Source: Lineus longissimus
Lineage: Eukaryota > Nemertea > Pilidiophora > Heteronemertea > Lineidae
Assembly (NCBI RefSeq): GCF_910592395.1
Contig: NC_088322.1
Location: forward strand, 8,115,431 to 8,179,430
Direction of reading: 5' to 3'
DNA: 64,000 nucleotides
Made by a program: the position numbers and the translations under genes. Shown here piece after piece: positions 27,578 through 39,866 of the stretch (positions are counted from its first letter, which is position 1; the number at the start of each line of letters is the position of its first letter). Below the pieces are notes generated by a model, which did not search any database, was not told the DNA's origin, and saw only the letters and a list, made by a program, of their open reading frames with translations.

Positions 27578-27696
27578 AGACATGACCATCCATTGGAAAG
27601 TTCTAGCTCATACTTTCGGATGGTACCATTAGTAAACCTATTGACATGACCATTCATTGGAAAGCTTTCCAACATTACTTTCTGTTCGTACCATTT
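27578..27696 (-). repeat. Two tandem copies of the dispersed 65-bp repeat
   Basis: ACATGACCATCCATTGGAAAG and ACATGACCATTCATTGGAAAG mark two successive units, each followed by a diverged ACTTTC...GTACCATT block. Orientation matches 3892-4057. Confidence 0.7.
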
Positions 27697-29380
27697 GTGT
27701 GGTGATAGATCTTAAAGACGACATTTTCTAAGGATTTCTCAAAATTGCCGATGTGGTAAACATGCACACACAGACAGTGTGTTATCATGTACTACACCAA
27801 TTGTACCAGGCATGCACTGAGGACATCACAAAATAAGCAACTGACATGAAATTGGAATTCTGAGATTTCTGGCCAACAGCCATAGTGTGTTATTGGTAAA
27901 TAACTATAGCTAGACACACGCACACAACACAGACAATGCAATATGGTGCACATTTACGTGGAATATGTACCGGTTGTGTTAACACAGAACATGTACTGGT
28001 TATGATGTTCAGACTGTTTTATTGATCTCTCCTGGAATATTCAAGTGATTTATGATACCTTGCTGGATCCGGATTTGCACATGGAGTATGTCATGAACAT
28101 TAAAACCGAGGAAAGGCATAAAAGTCGATAGCACTCATTTTGTGGATTTTGAAATTTTTGTGACATTTATAGCACTCTAGTAGACGGAAGAAATGAGTTG
28201 ACTCATTTTGAAGATTTCAAATTTTGATTTAATCCGAATTGATTACTACATTGTATATCTCAATAATGCTAAAAGGCGGTTTAAAAAACAACCGTGCAGC
28301 TGAGGAGAGTTGCATCCAGTGCAGCCAAGAACACAGAATCGTGCAGTTATGATGTGGATTTACTACATGCCTTGAGGAGGAATTACATTACGCGACTGAT
28401 ATGGCTCATCTTGCATTTCTAGATAATTTGGATGCAATTTTAATTAGCACAAATGGAGATGCAAGAGGAGGCATAGATTGGATTGGAAATTAGTGTCAAA
28501 AGTAGATTAGGGAGATTCTGATGGAGATTGATATCATTTGTTTTGGCATTTAGAAATGTTAATGTTTTTTTCGGCAGCAATTCGCAACAGGAATCAGTGC
28601 ACAGCTGGTGCTAAGTGTTCATACTGTTACATGTTTGCATTCAAAACCAATCATAGAAGTTTGTTTATTTTTTAGCCTCAGCATTGTTGGTGACACTAGT
28701 GGGATAACCTCACATTCTGTAATCAAAAATAAAATATGATTGCTAAAACATGTACAATCCGCTTAGGTTTTAAATCGTGTTCTCATAGCTAGTAATGGGA
28801 TAACCTTAAAGAAATAAGACGGGAAGCCTTTTATACTTTTAATGCAGGCCTACATACTATGCTGGTCAGCAGTAAGGTTTATTGTATGGTACGATATTCA
28901 TGCCAACCGTCATTTCAGAAAAAAATATGTTTTTGCCCACTTCTTGAACACCCAACACCAGCTGCCAATTTCACTTATCCTGCAATAGATTATGAAGTTT
29001 GTAGTTGTGCATTATTGCATGCTTGTTGTACTTGACAAGTTATGTTACTTATGACCTAGGCTGTGGTTATCAGTACTCGTGCAACAGGATAACCTTTAGC
29101 TTTAAAAGTTGTTTTGAGGTGAATCCCTCATACTTTGACCTTGGTATGAATCGGCATAAAAAAGTGAGAATTTTTATAACGACTAATTATCTTATTGATT
29201 GATGGCAGTAATTCATAGATACCACAATTATATAATTAGTGTTGATGATCTATCTGTCAACTATTTGCATTGGGCCAAGTACCTTTGTCGGAAGTCACGT
29301 CAGCAATGTAAAAGAATTTTGTTTTGTTCATCAGCACCATAAAGTCAACACCTTGTCTCTTATATGGCAATGGCAACTGG

Positions 29381-29735
29381 TGCATTTTAAACCATGCTCT
29401 GACACGATCGTTAAAGCCAGTGTGCCACAAGCGTTGGCTGCCAACTGAGAGTATGTTATTCTTGACCAGAACTGTAATCTCTGCCTCTCTGCATTAGTTC
29501 TTCCGTTACCCATCATTACCATGAAATATGGAAAGTTGTCATCGCACACACTTTTATGACTGATGCATTTAAAACCATGCTCTGACATGATTGTAGAAGC
29601 CAGTGTGGCACAAGTGTTGCCTGCCAACAGAGGATGTTATTCTTGAGCAGAACTGTAAGTTCTGCCTCTCTGCATTAGTTCTTCCGTTACCCATCATATC
29701 ATGAAGAATAGACAGTTGTCATCACCACACATTTT
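29381..29735 (+). repeat. Tandem duplication, 181-bp unit, two copies
   Basis: Copy 1 begins at 29381 (TGCATTTTAAACCATGCTCTG) and copy 2 at 29562 (TGCATTTAAAACCATGCTCTG). Both continue through GCCAGTGTG, ATGTTATTCTTGA, CTCTGCCTCTCTGCATTAG and TTCCGTTACCCATCAT. They differ at scattered sites and small indels, so the duplication is not recent. No coding role is apparent. Confidence 0.85.
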
Positions 29736-32617
29736 ATTGCACCTTTGATCTGCCATAAGTGCTACATCAACGTCTCAGACAGTGCAAGTAAGAACTTGGC
29801 ACAACTCACTCTCGTCTGAGGTCTGAGGCAGCACATTTTAACATCTTGTGCTGGCCTGCTTAGCATGGGGAGTCTGATTGAGAGTCCCCTCTGACACCAC
29901 TGCCATTGTGCTATCGATTGTTTTAGCATAATGGTAATTGTTAGCAATCGCTTGTCTCCTTACAGCAGTAGTAGCTACATTGCTTTTCATCATCATCTGA
30001 AATACATGTAGGTTTCACTGCAAGATTCACCATCCTGTAAGGGTCGCATGTTGGAGGATTTTCCTGTTAATTTTTCGATTAGAGTTCTATGTGACTTTCT
30101 CATATCATGTATTCCCTTCTGCAGTTGAAGAAAATGGCATCATGAATTGATGAAAAAAGTGCTCGGCACACTTCCCTTGATTTCCATCGGGACTCATTTT
30201 GGCAAGATTCTAGGAGAAGGAAACTGGTGCTTGGAGTTGATTTAATATATATATATGGGTAGCTTACACCTCCTTTAACCAGTTCTCAAGGTAAAGGAAT
30301 AGCCCTATAAAACTGGGATGTTTTTAACAGCCCACTAACGACTAGAAAATGCTTCCGATGTTATGCATTTCCAAACTAACTTATCGACCAGCAATATGTG
30401 GTGTTCGATTTAACACTGACCTATTGGCCAATTTCAGTTCTCCTTTCTGATTGATATTTAGCAAATAGTCTTTCAGGGTTACATTGTCCTGTGGTAATAC
30501 CAGTAGCACATATCCGGTAGTACGCCATATAAGCTTTATTGATTCTTAGCCTGTGGTCATTAGTTCAAGAATACTATCTGCGGAAACAGACCTTGTCTAT
30601 AGACATTATCTTAACCCTTTAGACTCTAAAATAATGAAAAATAACTATAATTTCCATGTGTATGACACTTTCTATTGTATGGCACTTTCTGTGGTAATGT
30701 TGAAAAGAATGTTGAAAAGATTCAAAAACCAGCTGGAGGAGGGCGGTATGATTGCTATAATGGGAGGCATGATCAACTGCCCAATATGGAAAAGATCAAC
30801 AACAAACATTAAGTATTGGACACTCTCTCCCACAGACCACTCCTTCTGCTGGTTATCAAATCTCACATAACATGTAGAACAGGCCTGGGAACATTGACAA
30901 GATGTCCACAACCAATTCAACACATTCGACAATACTAAAACCAAGCCTTTCAGCACAAAACTGAGGATAATCATGTATTCTCTTGTAGCGGACAGGGTTT
31001 TAATCAAATCGTCCAAACCTTGTTAAAAATATTGACAAGAATGATTTTGACATTGACAAACAATGATGAATTCTTGAACCAATCTACCAATAAGTCCTGT
31101 TCAAAATTCTCCACCGAACTGTTAGAATACGACTCAAAGCATGGGCTATTTACAATCTTGCTCGGCCTATTACCTTTTGAACCGTCGCTGACTAATTTCG
31201 GCCCGATTTCAGGCCTAATTTGCTAATCCTTTTGGGAGATAGAGCAACTCTGCCATACGAAAGCCTATATGTGATTACCAGACTGAGATAAAATGCTTAC
31301 AAGACTAGATTTACTTGTATCACAAGATCGAGTTTAATACTGGCAAAGCGCACAGTCAAACGTTTTGAAGTTTTCTGCGTCGGATAAAATCACGTTTCTG
31401 ACTTTCTCTTCCTTGTGTTGTGCCATGACGACAATGAGTCTGGAATATATTCTTTTCGTCTGACCACCAAGTTGTTGTCGTTTACAGATGTTCTTGTGAC
31501 CTTGCATTCAAAATTATCCATGGAACAATGGAGGCTATTCTTCAACTAGTGGCTACTTGATAGCCTAACAGTTTGACCAGTGACTATTATCTGTATGATT
31601 CCACTTTTGGATACGTAGTTTTGAGTAAACTATAGATCTTAGCAAAAAGGGATGCTCCCAGTCCCAACTTTGGTGTATTGCACATTGTCATATTTGTACA
31701 TTGATGCATAGCTCCTCTTTCCGAAGACCACATCTCCAAATGCTCTATTGGGTTTCTGCGAAAGAGCCAGTTGGAATGTCTTAACTCTCATGATGGGAAG
31801 ACGGTTTGGGGAATCGCATCCAGTAACTTTACCAAGCTTTATTTGGTGTGTTACTGAATTGGCACCTGGACAAACCTATACGATAGTAGGCCCTGTCCAA
31901 ATTTGATTACAGACCCACATCACTTCCAACACAACTCATAGTCATTATAATAATGGTTATAATGAAAACAACTAATTAAACCTGACCACCCTTATGGACT
32001 GCACAGCTGGAAAAACCATTGTAGACAACATGACTTTGATCAGTACTTCATGGAGAGCCAGGCTGGAATACCTGTGATAGTATAACAAGCCTGTCAATAC
32101 ACTGTCAGTGAAGACACACATGTATTTCCTGGACAAGATAAAGTGACATGTGATGTCCTAGGTCAACCTACCTGATCTAAACTCAACTTTGTTGTTTTAA
32201 CCGCCCAATCAAACCATAGGATCTGTACATTTCTAATCGGGGACTTGACTTAGTTTTAGACATCCAATGAAATTTCAGACATGTTGAAAACCCCTTCATG
32301 TATTCAAGTTCAACTCATTTGTCTGCCATTAGAAGCAATGGAGAGTACATGCAGTAGGATTCTCTGCTAATTGTCTATGGACTTCGTATTGTGGTCATCT
32401 TCTTACTTGCCAATTATGTTGACTTTTCGTTTAGGCTTTTAGAATTATTGGTGCAAATTTGATTTCGAAAGGATTTACAAAAACATGTGATTGTGTTATT
32501 TTAAGGATGTTGAGGATTGGTCAGGATATTGACTCTGTTTGAACAATGTGCTAAGTTCCTTTTGATATTCATCAAATAACTTTAAAGGGCCTACGAGTAG
32601 GCCTATTTGTCTGCCAG

Positions 32618-35600
32618 CATGACTTCTAAAGGTAATCCCATTGCTAGCACTAAAGAAAGTTCCGATAGTAATTTAGGTCCTTCAGAAAATGAATATAAAC
32701 AAAGATCGAGGTATTCAGGCTATCCCGCCGCTGTCACCAATAATGGCATTGCTGACAGGCATGACAAGCTTGCTTTTAAATCTGCAGGGGTCACCGCTCG
32801 GGTAAAAGAAGGACTACAAACTTTTAAGGTTTTATCTTCCAAGACTGCGAGGAGGAGGTCCCCTCTGAGGAATACTGCTGACTTGGAAAAGGGGAAAAGG
32901 AGTTCTGCTGGTACTACTGAAAAGGATAGAAGTTATCAATCTGAACGTCTGAAGCAGAGGCCCGTTAGTGTGGGTAAGACTGCTTCTGAAAGTCAAATTT
33001 CTGAAAACAGTTTTCAAACATCTGACACCAGACCACCAAAACCTCCAAGGTCTGGTCAGTTCAGGAAAAATCAGGATAGTGAGTGCAATCCTCAGATTTC
33101 TGGTGCAAGATCTCCAAAATTTGGCAGATCTGTTACACTAGGAAAAAGCACAGATAGCGACAATTCTGAGGTGACTTATCAGTCTCTGAGGCGGAAGGTC
33201 AATCGGAATACTTCAGGAGTCTCACGGGCAAGATCACAGTATTTGAGTCCAAGTAGTCCAGAGCTTGTGCAGGAGAAATTGCAGAGGCCAACTAGTGATG
33301 CTCGGATAACTCGTAACATTTCAAGGACCCGTAATTTGGACAGAAACAAACTATTGGATTCAGTGCAGCCGTCGGAAAAGTCTATCCGGAATCGGGATTT
33401 GCTAACTGAGAAACCCCGGCCTGGAAGTCCGGGAACTGTTGCTAATAAAGTAAGTTCATCCACCCAAAGACGGAAACGAACTTTACCAGATTTGCCAGCC
33501 CAGCCAACTCGCACAAGTAAACTCCTTGCTGCAGTTAGAAATGTCACAAGTGAGGACTTGGCTGTGGTGAGTTGTCAGGATTTGCAAAGTGTTAACACTG
33601 AGAACTCTGAAATTCATAAAGATAGCAACGTTCTTGATGCTGGCAAGAAATCTGAGAGCTTTGGTGAAGTAAATGTTGATGTTTCACGTGTTGTAGGCAG
33701 GGGTCATACCCACAGTAGGTTGACTGTAAGCAAGGATACTCAAAGTACTCTGTCATTAGACAAGTTTAAGGGAAGGAAAAGTCCTGTTGGGAGTAGAGAA
33801 AAACTTGACACGAACCTTGGAACAAGCAGTCCAAAAACTGAGAGGCTTAGCGGAAAAAATAGCAGTCCAGTACCTGCCAAGCGCATACTAGGAAAAAGTA
33901 GTCCAGAACTTGATAGGCGCATTGACAAAAGTAATAGTCCAAAACCTGACAGGCGCATCAGAAATAATAGAAGTCCAAAAGTTGGAAGACGTGACACTGT
34001 CCAAACAAAGCCGTTGAGAAAGGAGAAACTCGCAACAAAAGATTCGGGCCCTTGTGATCTGAAAATTGGACAGGTCAAGAAGGTTATAAAAGTTGTCCTA
34101 GAGAAGAATTTAGAGTCAGATTCTGTACCGAGTGAGGTATTTCCTTTGGGCCGATCAAAGAAAAAGATTGGCTTAACAGAGAGGTTTACCTTTGATTCAG
34201 ATGAAGATGATGGACCAGATGTGAAGGATTATAAGAAAGTTGTACGTGTTACTCCTGCTACTAGACGAATTAGCTTTGACAGTGGTTCCGCAGATCCTCT
34301 GTGTAGGGCTACTGTTTCAACAAAAGTCGAATCACTACAGCCAGCTGAAACTAATGAAGTACCAGTTGATGACAATTGTAAGCTGTCAGAGTCACCCAAT
34401 TCAGACAGCGATTTAAGCCAGTTGGATTCAAGTGCCGATTCCAAAGAATTTTCAAACTCTGCAACCAGCATCACCGAGTCCAGTTTCAGTCAGTCTTCAG
34501 ATTCGGAAGGACCTGGTCATTTGAAGAATAAAGTTAAAATTCATGTTACTGATGAGACAGGGAATGCATCTGATAGACAACTCAGTGATGCAACAACATT
34601 AGTCCATATAGGACCTAACAGTGACACTGGGAACACTGAGGAAACATTCAAGAGTGGCAGAACTGTTGTACCGTATTATGAAAAACAGGTACATTTTATA
34701 AATCCAGATCGACTCATTGAATATCCTAAGTACGAATCATCTGAAACCGACACAGAGTCTGTGTCTGTTGAACCACTGGAAAGTGTAACAACTGTACCAT
34801 TGTTAAGGACTGAGCCAGTAAATGACAGTACTATTGTTGCAGCAGAAGACGGTGAAAATTCAGGTGATAAAAAGCTTAATTTGAGTCAGTCAACAGATGT
34901 TCGATCCAGTCCCATTGACAAGGAGAAAACAACTGATCAGAAGCTTGAAACACTTTCTCCTGACCGAGTAGGACCTACCCCTAGCCTGCAAATAGTAACT
35001 GGCACTGAAGAAACCCCAGTTGCTGTTAATTCAGTTTCTCGGCAGACTGTTGAAAAGAATCTTCGTACTCGTTTCTCTCGTATATCGCGCGACAGGTTGC
35101 CGGTTGGTAGACGTTTCCAACTCGAAGAGAAACAGGACGGGTCTTTGAACAGCAGCCAAGATACAGACACCCCATTAGAAAATGCAGGAAAACAGACAAA
35201 GGGTGAATTAATAGACTTAGCTAGTGATGCAGGTAATAGGCCTAAGTTGCAGGCACGGAAATCCGACTCTGGTGCACAACAGAGCACATTCAGATCAAGT
35301 AATTCTTCTGTAGAGGCTAAAGAAAACACACAGGGAAATAACTCTGATCTAGGTGCTGCTGATTTGACGTGTTTACCCGCAGAAGAAAGCAGCAGTCAAC
35401 AAGTGGGTGAAGGCAGATACAGTTTGGCTGATATTCGCTCTGTTTTGGACACAAATTTGCAGGGGAGGATACCTACAGCTGTCACAGTTGAGGAGGTGGA
35501 ACCAGTATCTGCTGGTGGAGCAGTTCTCAAAAGCGACAACAAGTCTGTTTTCGCAAGGCGTACTTCGGTACTTGATGCAGGTTTGCCAAAGAGCAAAGCG

Positions 35601-38600
35601 AAACCTTTGGAAGGTGATCAAGGGTTGACTGTGGGAGAACGGCAGGTGGATTACGGCATACCGCAGACACGGGAGATTGGTGCATTACTTCGGGCCAGGA
35701 ATACCAAGCGAGATAAGGAGGTGCATGAAGTTGATACTGCTCATGTTCAGGGTGGTAATAGAACTGGAGGGATTGGGAACAAGATTAAGACAAAGTTGTT
35801 TGGATTCTTTAAGCCTAGTGCAGTTGCAGCATCTAAGCCAAGTTCTTCTATTGGCACAGCTAAGACTGTGAATACTTCTAAACAGGCTTTGAGGGAGAGG
35901 CTTAGAGCTGTTGGAAAGGATACCAGCGCCATTAGAGATAAATTTGAGGAGAAACAAAGGTCAAATTCAGACTCTGGCTCAAGCCAAGAGATTCATGAGG
36001 CAGATTTCAATAAGGATTTAAAACGTGATTCTGTGGGACGAAACTCTTTTAAATTAAAAAGGGATAACAGTTGGAGGCTAGGGAAATCGGACAAGGAGTC
36101 TGGTATTAATTTAAGTCAGGCTGTGAAGACAGAGGATACTCATGGTGTTGGATATGCACCAGGGTCAAGTTTGATACGTGTTAAATTGAAGGACAGGATA
36201 CAAAAAATGGAGGCAGAGATAGTGAGTCGAAATAAGGGTGGCCCAAATGTAGAGGACCCTGAGCCACAGTTGGAACGTATGCCGTCAATAAGAGATAGAA
36301 TTAAGTCATTTGATGAGGACATGCCTAATTCTCCCAGGAAGGTTTCCAATAGGTCTGCTGCTGTGACTGTTACTAAGACGAACTTGGACAATGAATCTGA
36401 CAGTCCAGCTAGGCATCAGAGTTTGAACAATAACAATGATGATCCAAATTCTCAGGTGGGGGATGATGTTGACCCCTCAGAATTGAGTGTGGGGGACCGG
36501 ATTAAACATTTGGTGTCCTGCCAGAAGGCCGACATGGACATCAAGCCACCTGCGCAGTCGCAAGATTTGCGCAAACGTTTAGCGGCAATTAATGATATTA
36601 AAAATGCTGCCCCTGATGGTAGTTCAGTGAACTCGCGACTGGATGCAAATCTTGGGCAGGAGGGGGGAAATGATGGTGAGAAACAGGAAAGGCGTAGATC
36701 TATTAAGGATATTGTTGGACAATTTGATGTGAAAGGTTCAGATGAACCTGCTCCACCAAAGCCACCGAGGGGTGTGATGCCGCGGGCGGGCCAGGTCAGA
36801 AGAATGTCCGGAGAAGTTAATGCTAATATTCAGAATGTACAGGATAAGGTTAGTTCACCAAGGGAGGGAAATGATGATAACATGACAGAGCCTGGTTCAG
36901 CAGCTTATGCTAGGAGGAGATTTGAATCTGGTGATAGTATGGAAAAGGAAGATGATGGAGGGAAGAGTGATAAGTCTGAGCCGGAGGTGCCTGTCAAAGT
37001 TGCTGAGATATTAAACAAGTTGAAACAGATGACTGTTGAGCCCGAATTATCAAAAAAGGATGGCAAGAAGGTCATTCGGAGGGCAAGTTTTAGGAATCGT
37101 GACCAGGAATGGAAGGCGAAGTTAGAGAGGGAACGATTGGAAAGGGAGTCGGAGTTGGAGCGAGAGAGAGAGTTGGAACGGGAAAGAAAGGAAACTGGTG
37201 CTGAGGATGCGGAGAAGGAGAAGGAGGATGAGGACAGAAAGAGGGAGAGTTTCCAGCAGAGAGAGGCCAAAATGAAGATTAAACAGAAGGACGAGGCAGA
37301 TGTGGAGAGGCCACGGCCTCGGGTTCAACGAAGTGCAAGTATGAGGCAGCGAGAGGAAGAATGGAGAGAAAAGGTAGAGAGGGATAAAATGGAGAGGGAG
37401 GCTGTGGAAGGGAGTGAGGTGAAGGAAAAAAGGAGGCCGGTTATTAGGAGTGCTAGTGTGAGACAGAGGGAATCTGAGTGGAAGGAGAAAGTTGAGCGGG
37501 AGAGATTGGAAAAAGAGGCAGAGATTGAAAGAATTGAAAAGGAAAGATTAGAAAAAGAGTTGGAAATTGAGGCTGAAGAGAATAGGCAGGGGCCAGTGAA
37601 CAGGAGTGAGAGTCTTAGAAAGAGGGAATCTGAGTGGAAAGAAAAGGTTGAAAGAGAGAGATTGGAAAAAGAGGCAGAAATTGAAAGAATTGAAAAGGAG
37701 AGATTAGAAAAAGAGTTGGAAATTGAGTCTGAAGAGAAAAGGCAGGGGCCGGTGAACAGGAGTGAGAGCCTTAGAAAGAGGGAAGAGGAGTGGATAGAAA
37801 AGGTTGAAAGGGAGAAATTGGAAAAAGAGGCAGAGATTGAAAAATTGGAAAAGGAGAGACTTGAGAGAGAGTTGGAAAGTGAGACTGATGGAACGATTAA
37901 GAAAAGGAAGCCTGTTAGTAGGAGTGCAAGTATACAACAACGTGAATCGGAGTGGAAAGAAAAAATAGAGAAGGATAGGATAGAAAAGGAGAGATTGGAT
38001 CAAGAGGGGGATTTGGGGGATGAGTCACAAGTGAGGGAGAGGAGGAAACCTGTAATAAGGACTGCAAGTGCCCGGATGAGGCAGGAGGAATGGAAGGCCA
38101 AACTGGAAAAGGAGAGATTGGAACGGGAAGCTGAAGAGGCGGATAGGCAGAGAGAGAGGGAGGAACAGAGGGGAGTGAACGTTGCAAGGGGTTCTAGCAT
38201 GCGGGATTCAAAAGAAAAATTAGAGAAAGAGGAGTCTCAAAAGGATGAGAATTCAGAGGTCAAGGAGAGGTCAAAGGTCGAGAGGAGCCCTAGTAAACGG
38301 AGGAACCAAGAATGGTTGGAGAATTTGGAGAGAGATAAAAGGGAGCGTGAGGTTGAGGGGTCGTCAGCAGCTCGGGTGGAAAGGGCTGCTAATCTTATCA
38401 GGGGCAAGAGGAGCCCAAAGAAGGAGAAGCAAGCTGACATTTGTGATGATGTCAAGGTCATTGAGTCTGATAGGAAAGCTGACCTTGAGCTTAACTTGAA
38501 TAAAGTTCAGGGTCAGTCAGAAAAAGTTGTGATTGACCATATGGGGGAGTTTGAGATAGTTGAGATGAGAACTGATAGTCAATCTGAGGCAGTGTCACCG

Positions 38601-39866
38601 TCCAAAATGAGGAGAGAAGAAGAGGAAACTGAGCCAAAAACTAGGAATATTGTTGACATCATGGGAGAGTTTGAAATCTTAAGTAGCACTGAATTTGAAA
38701 ATAGTGCTCCTGGTGTTGGTGTCGGGAGCAGCATAGTAAGTCTCAGTGGCACTACTCAGGACAGTTCTAGTACTGATTTTGATGAAGCTGGAGTGAGTCC
38801 AGAAAACAGTAGTGAAAGTGATCAGTTTATTGTTGAAGCCAAGGTGGTGGACAGTATGCATAGTCCGCCCGCTTTGGTGCTCATTGATGGGGTTACCGGT
38901 GAGAGTAGCACCGATGATGTTTCACCAGAATCTTGTGATAGTCTTGAAAAGTCGTCTCCTGCTGAAAACGTGAATGAACAGAAAGCAGTCAAGCTCCATG
39001 GCAGTGTTGCGGAGTTGCCAAATGACCTGGAGGTTGGAGGACAAAGAGAGGACCTTGAAGAAAAATTGATGGAAACTCGAGAAAAATTTGTTGAGGCCGA
39101 GAACAAATTCATCGACAATTCTGATCAGGAATTTCTTGGGTCCCTTGGGGATGTTGAACCCCTGGAGGCAGGGAACGAGGTTTGTGAGGTGTCTGATGAG
39201 GATGATGAATTTTCTGACATTGAACATTGGTTGGAAGCAAAGCAGACACTTCAGTGTGAGAAAAGTCCGGAAAAGTCTGTGAAACTTGGCAAGACTTCGG
39301 ATAGGGAACCCGCTACGGTCTGGGAGGATGAGCCTAAATTTGAAACGCCATATGAAAAGCGCTTAAGAGAGCGCATAAGTAGTGAGTCTAGGTCAAAGAG
39401 TTTAGAAAGTGATGATGAAAATGACTCTGAGGCAGTAAAGTACATTTGTAAATCCGATCGTAGGGTTAGTTTTCATGAAGATTTGATCTCGCCGCAAAAA
39501 GTGGAGAAGGTTTTAGTTTCTCAGATTAGTCTGACAGGTGATTTTGAGGGATTTGGATTCATAGACGAACCAGATTCTGATGATTCGAATGAAAATGATG
39601 ATCAAAATTGTAACAGCTCAGTAGATTTAGAGCAATTGGATGGAACACCGAATATACTCGAGAAACGCCGGTGTTCAGCGTATGGTCTTGAAGATGATGA
39701 TTTGGAAATTCTCGATGGACGCCCTCGTTCGTCATCGGATAGCGCTGTGAGGGAGTTGCACCAGAAAACGAAGGGGGATTATAAAAATATATTGATGTCT
39801 CTTCGACAAACGGAACAAGATGGTACGGCCAAAGCAAAGATGGTGGCTGGTTTCAACGACAGCGAC
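32618..39866 (+). CDS. svil: Supervillin, alternative first coding exon B (giant, charged, repeated R/K/E helix)
   Basis: The acceptor CCTATTTGTCTGCCAG ends at 32617 and is followed by C and the first ATG (32619), so the upstream exon is probably untranslated. From the ATG there are 2416 codons to the donor GAC|GTAAGT, ending in phase 0. Splicing exon A to 32618 would give an early stop (CAT GAC TTC TAA), which argues that B is an alternative start. Visible parts are two identical PPKPPR SH3-ligand motifs (residues 139 and 1379), RVxF-like PP1-docking motifs KQVHF (about 689) and RRVSF (about 2281), motifs of type SI(R/K)D(R/I) and DPSELSVGDR (1285), a helix with eight copies of RSxSxRxRExEWKEKxER (about 1487-1910), and two copies of MGEFEI exactly 40 residues apart (1975 and 2015). 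It otherwise looks disordered. Assignment to supervillin rests on position, strand and phase. Confidence 0.8.
37077..38370 (+). repeat. svil: Coding repeat: eight copies of an R-S-x-S/E-W charged helix module
   Basis: Module starts are near 37077, 37329, 37446, 37602, 37758, 37920, 38058 and 38283. Each has the core RSxSxRxRExEW(K/R)EK(V/I)ERxRLE(K/R)E, and most continue into an IERIEKERLEKELE-like helix. The copies at 37602 and 37758 are nearly identical over a 156-bp (52-codon) period, showing recent duplication. A degenerate extra copy (RGSSMRDSKEKLEKE) lies near 38188. The sequence is typical of a single alpha helix or coiled coil with basophilic kinase sites (RxxS) at each module start. 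Confidence 0.85.

Larger units (their letters stand above)
19925..32617. other. svil: Intron or inter-exon region between supervillin exons A and B
   Basis: For transcripts starting at exon A this is intron; for transcripts starting at exon B it should contain the promoter and an untranslated first exon. No further coding exon is supported. It contains a perfect 28-bp inverted repeat (20773-20840), dispersed 65-bp repeat copies (24459-24522, 27578-27696), a 181-bp duplication (29381-29735), a 26-bp duplication TATGGAAAGGTCAGT..GAGCAT near 25810-25865 and a short AT run near 30245. Confidence 0.6.

Noticed and set aside
29331-29627. Minus-strand frame with a duplicated CGTLALTIVSEHG-like segment
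   Set aside because: The peptide repeat only reflects the 181-bp DNA duplication.
32607-32618. Start of exon B at the TTG codon at 32607
   Set aside because: TTG is an unlikely animal start; ATG at 32619 lies directly after a good splice acceptor ending at 32617.
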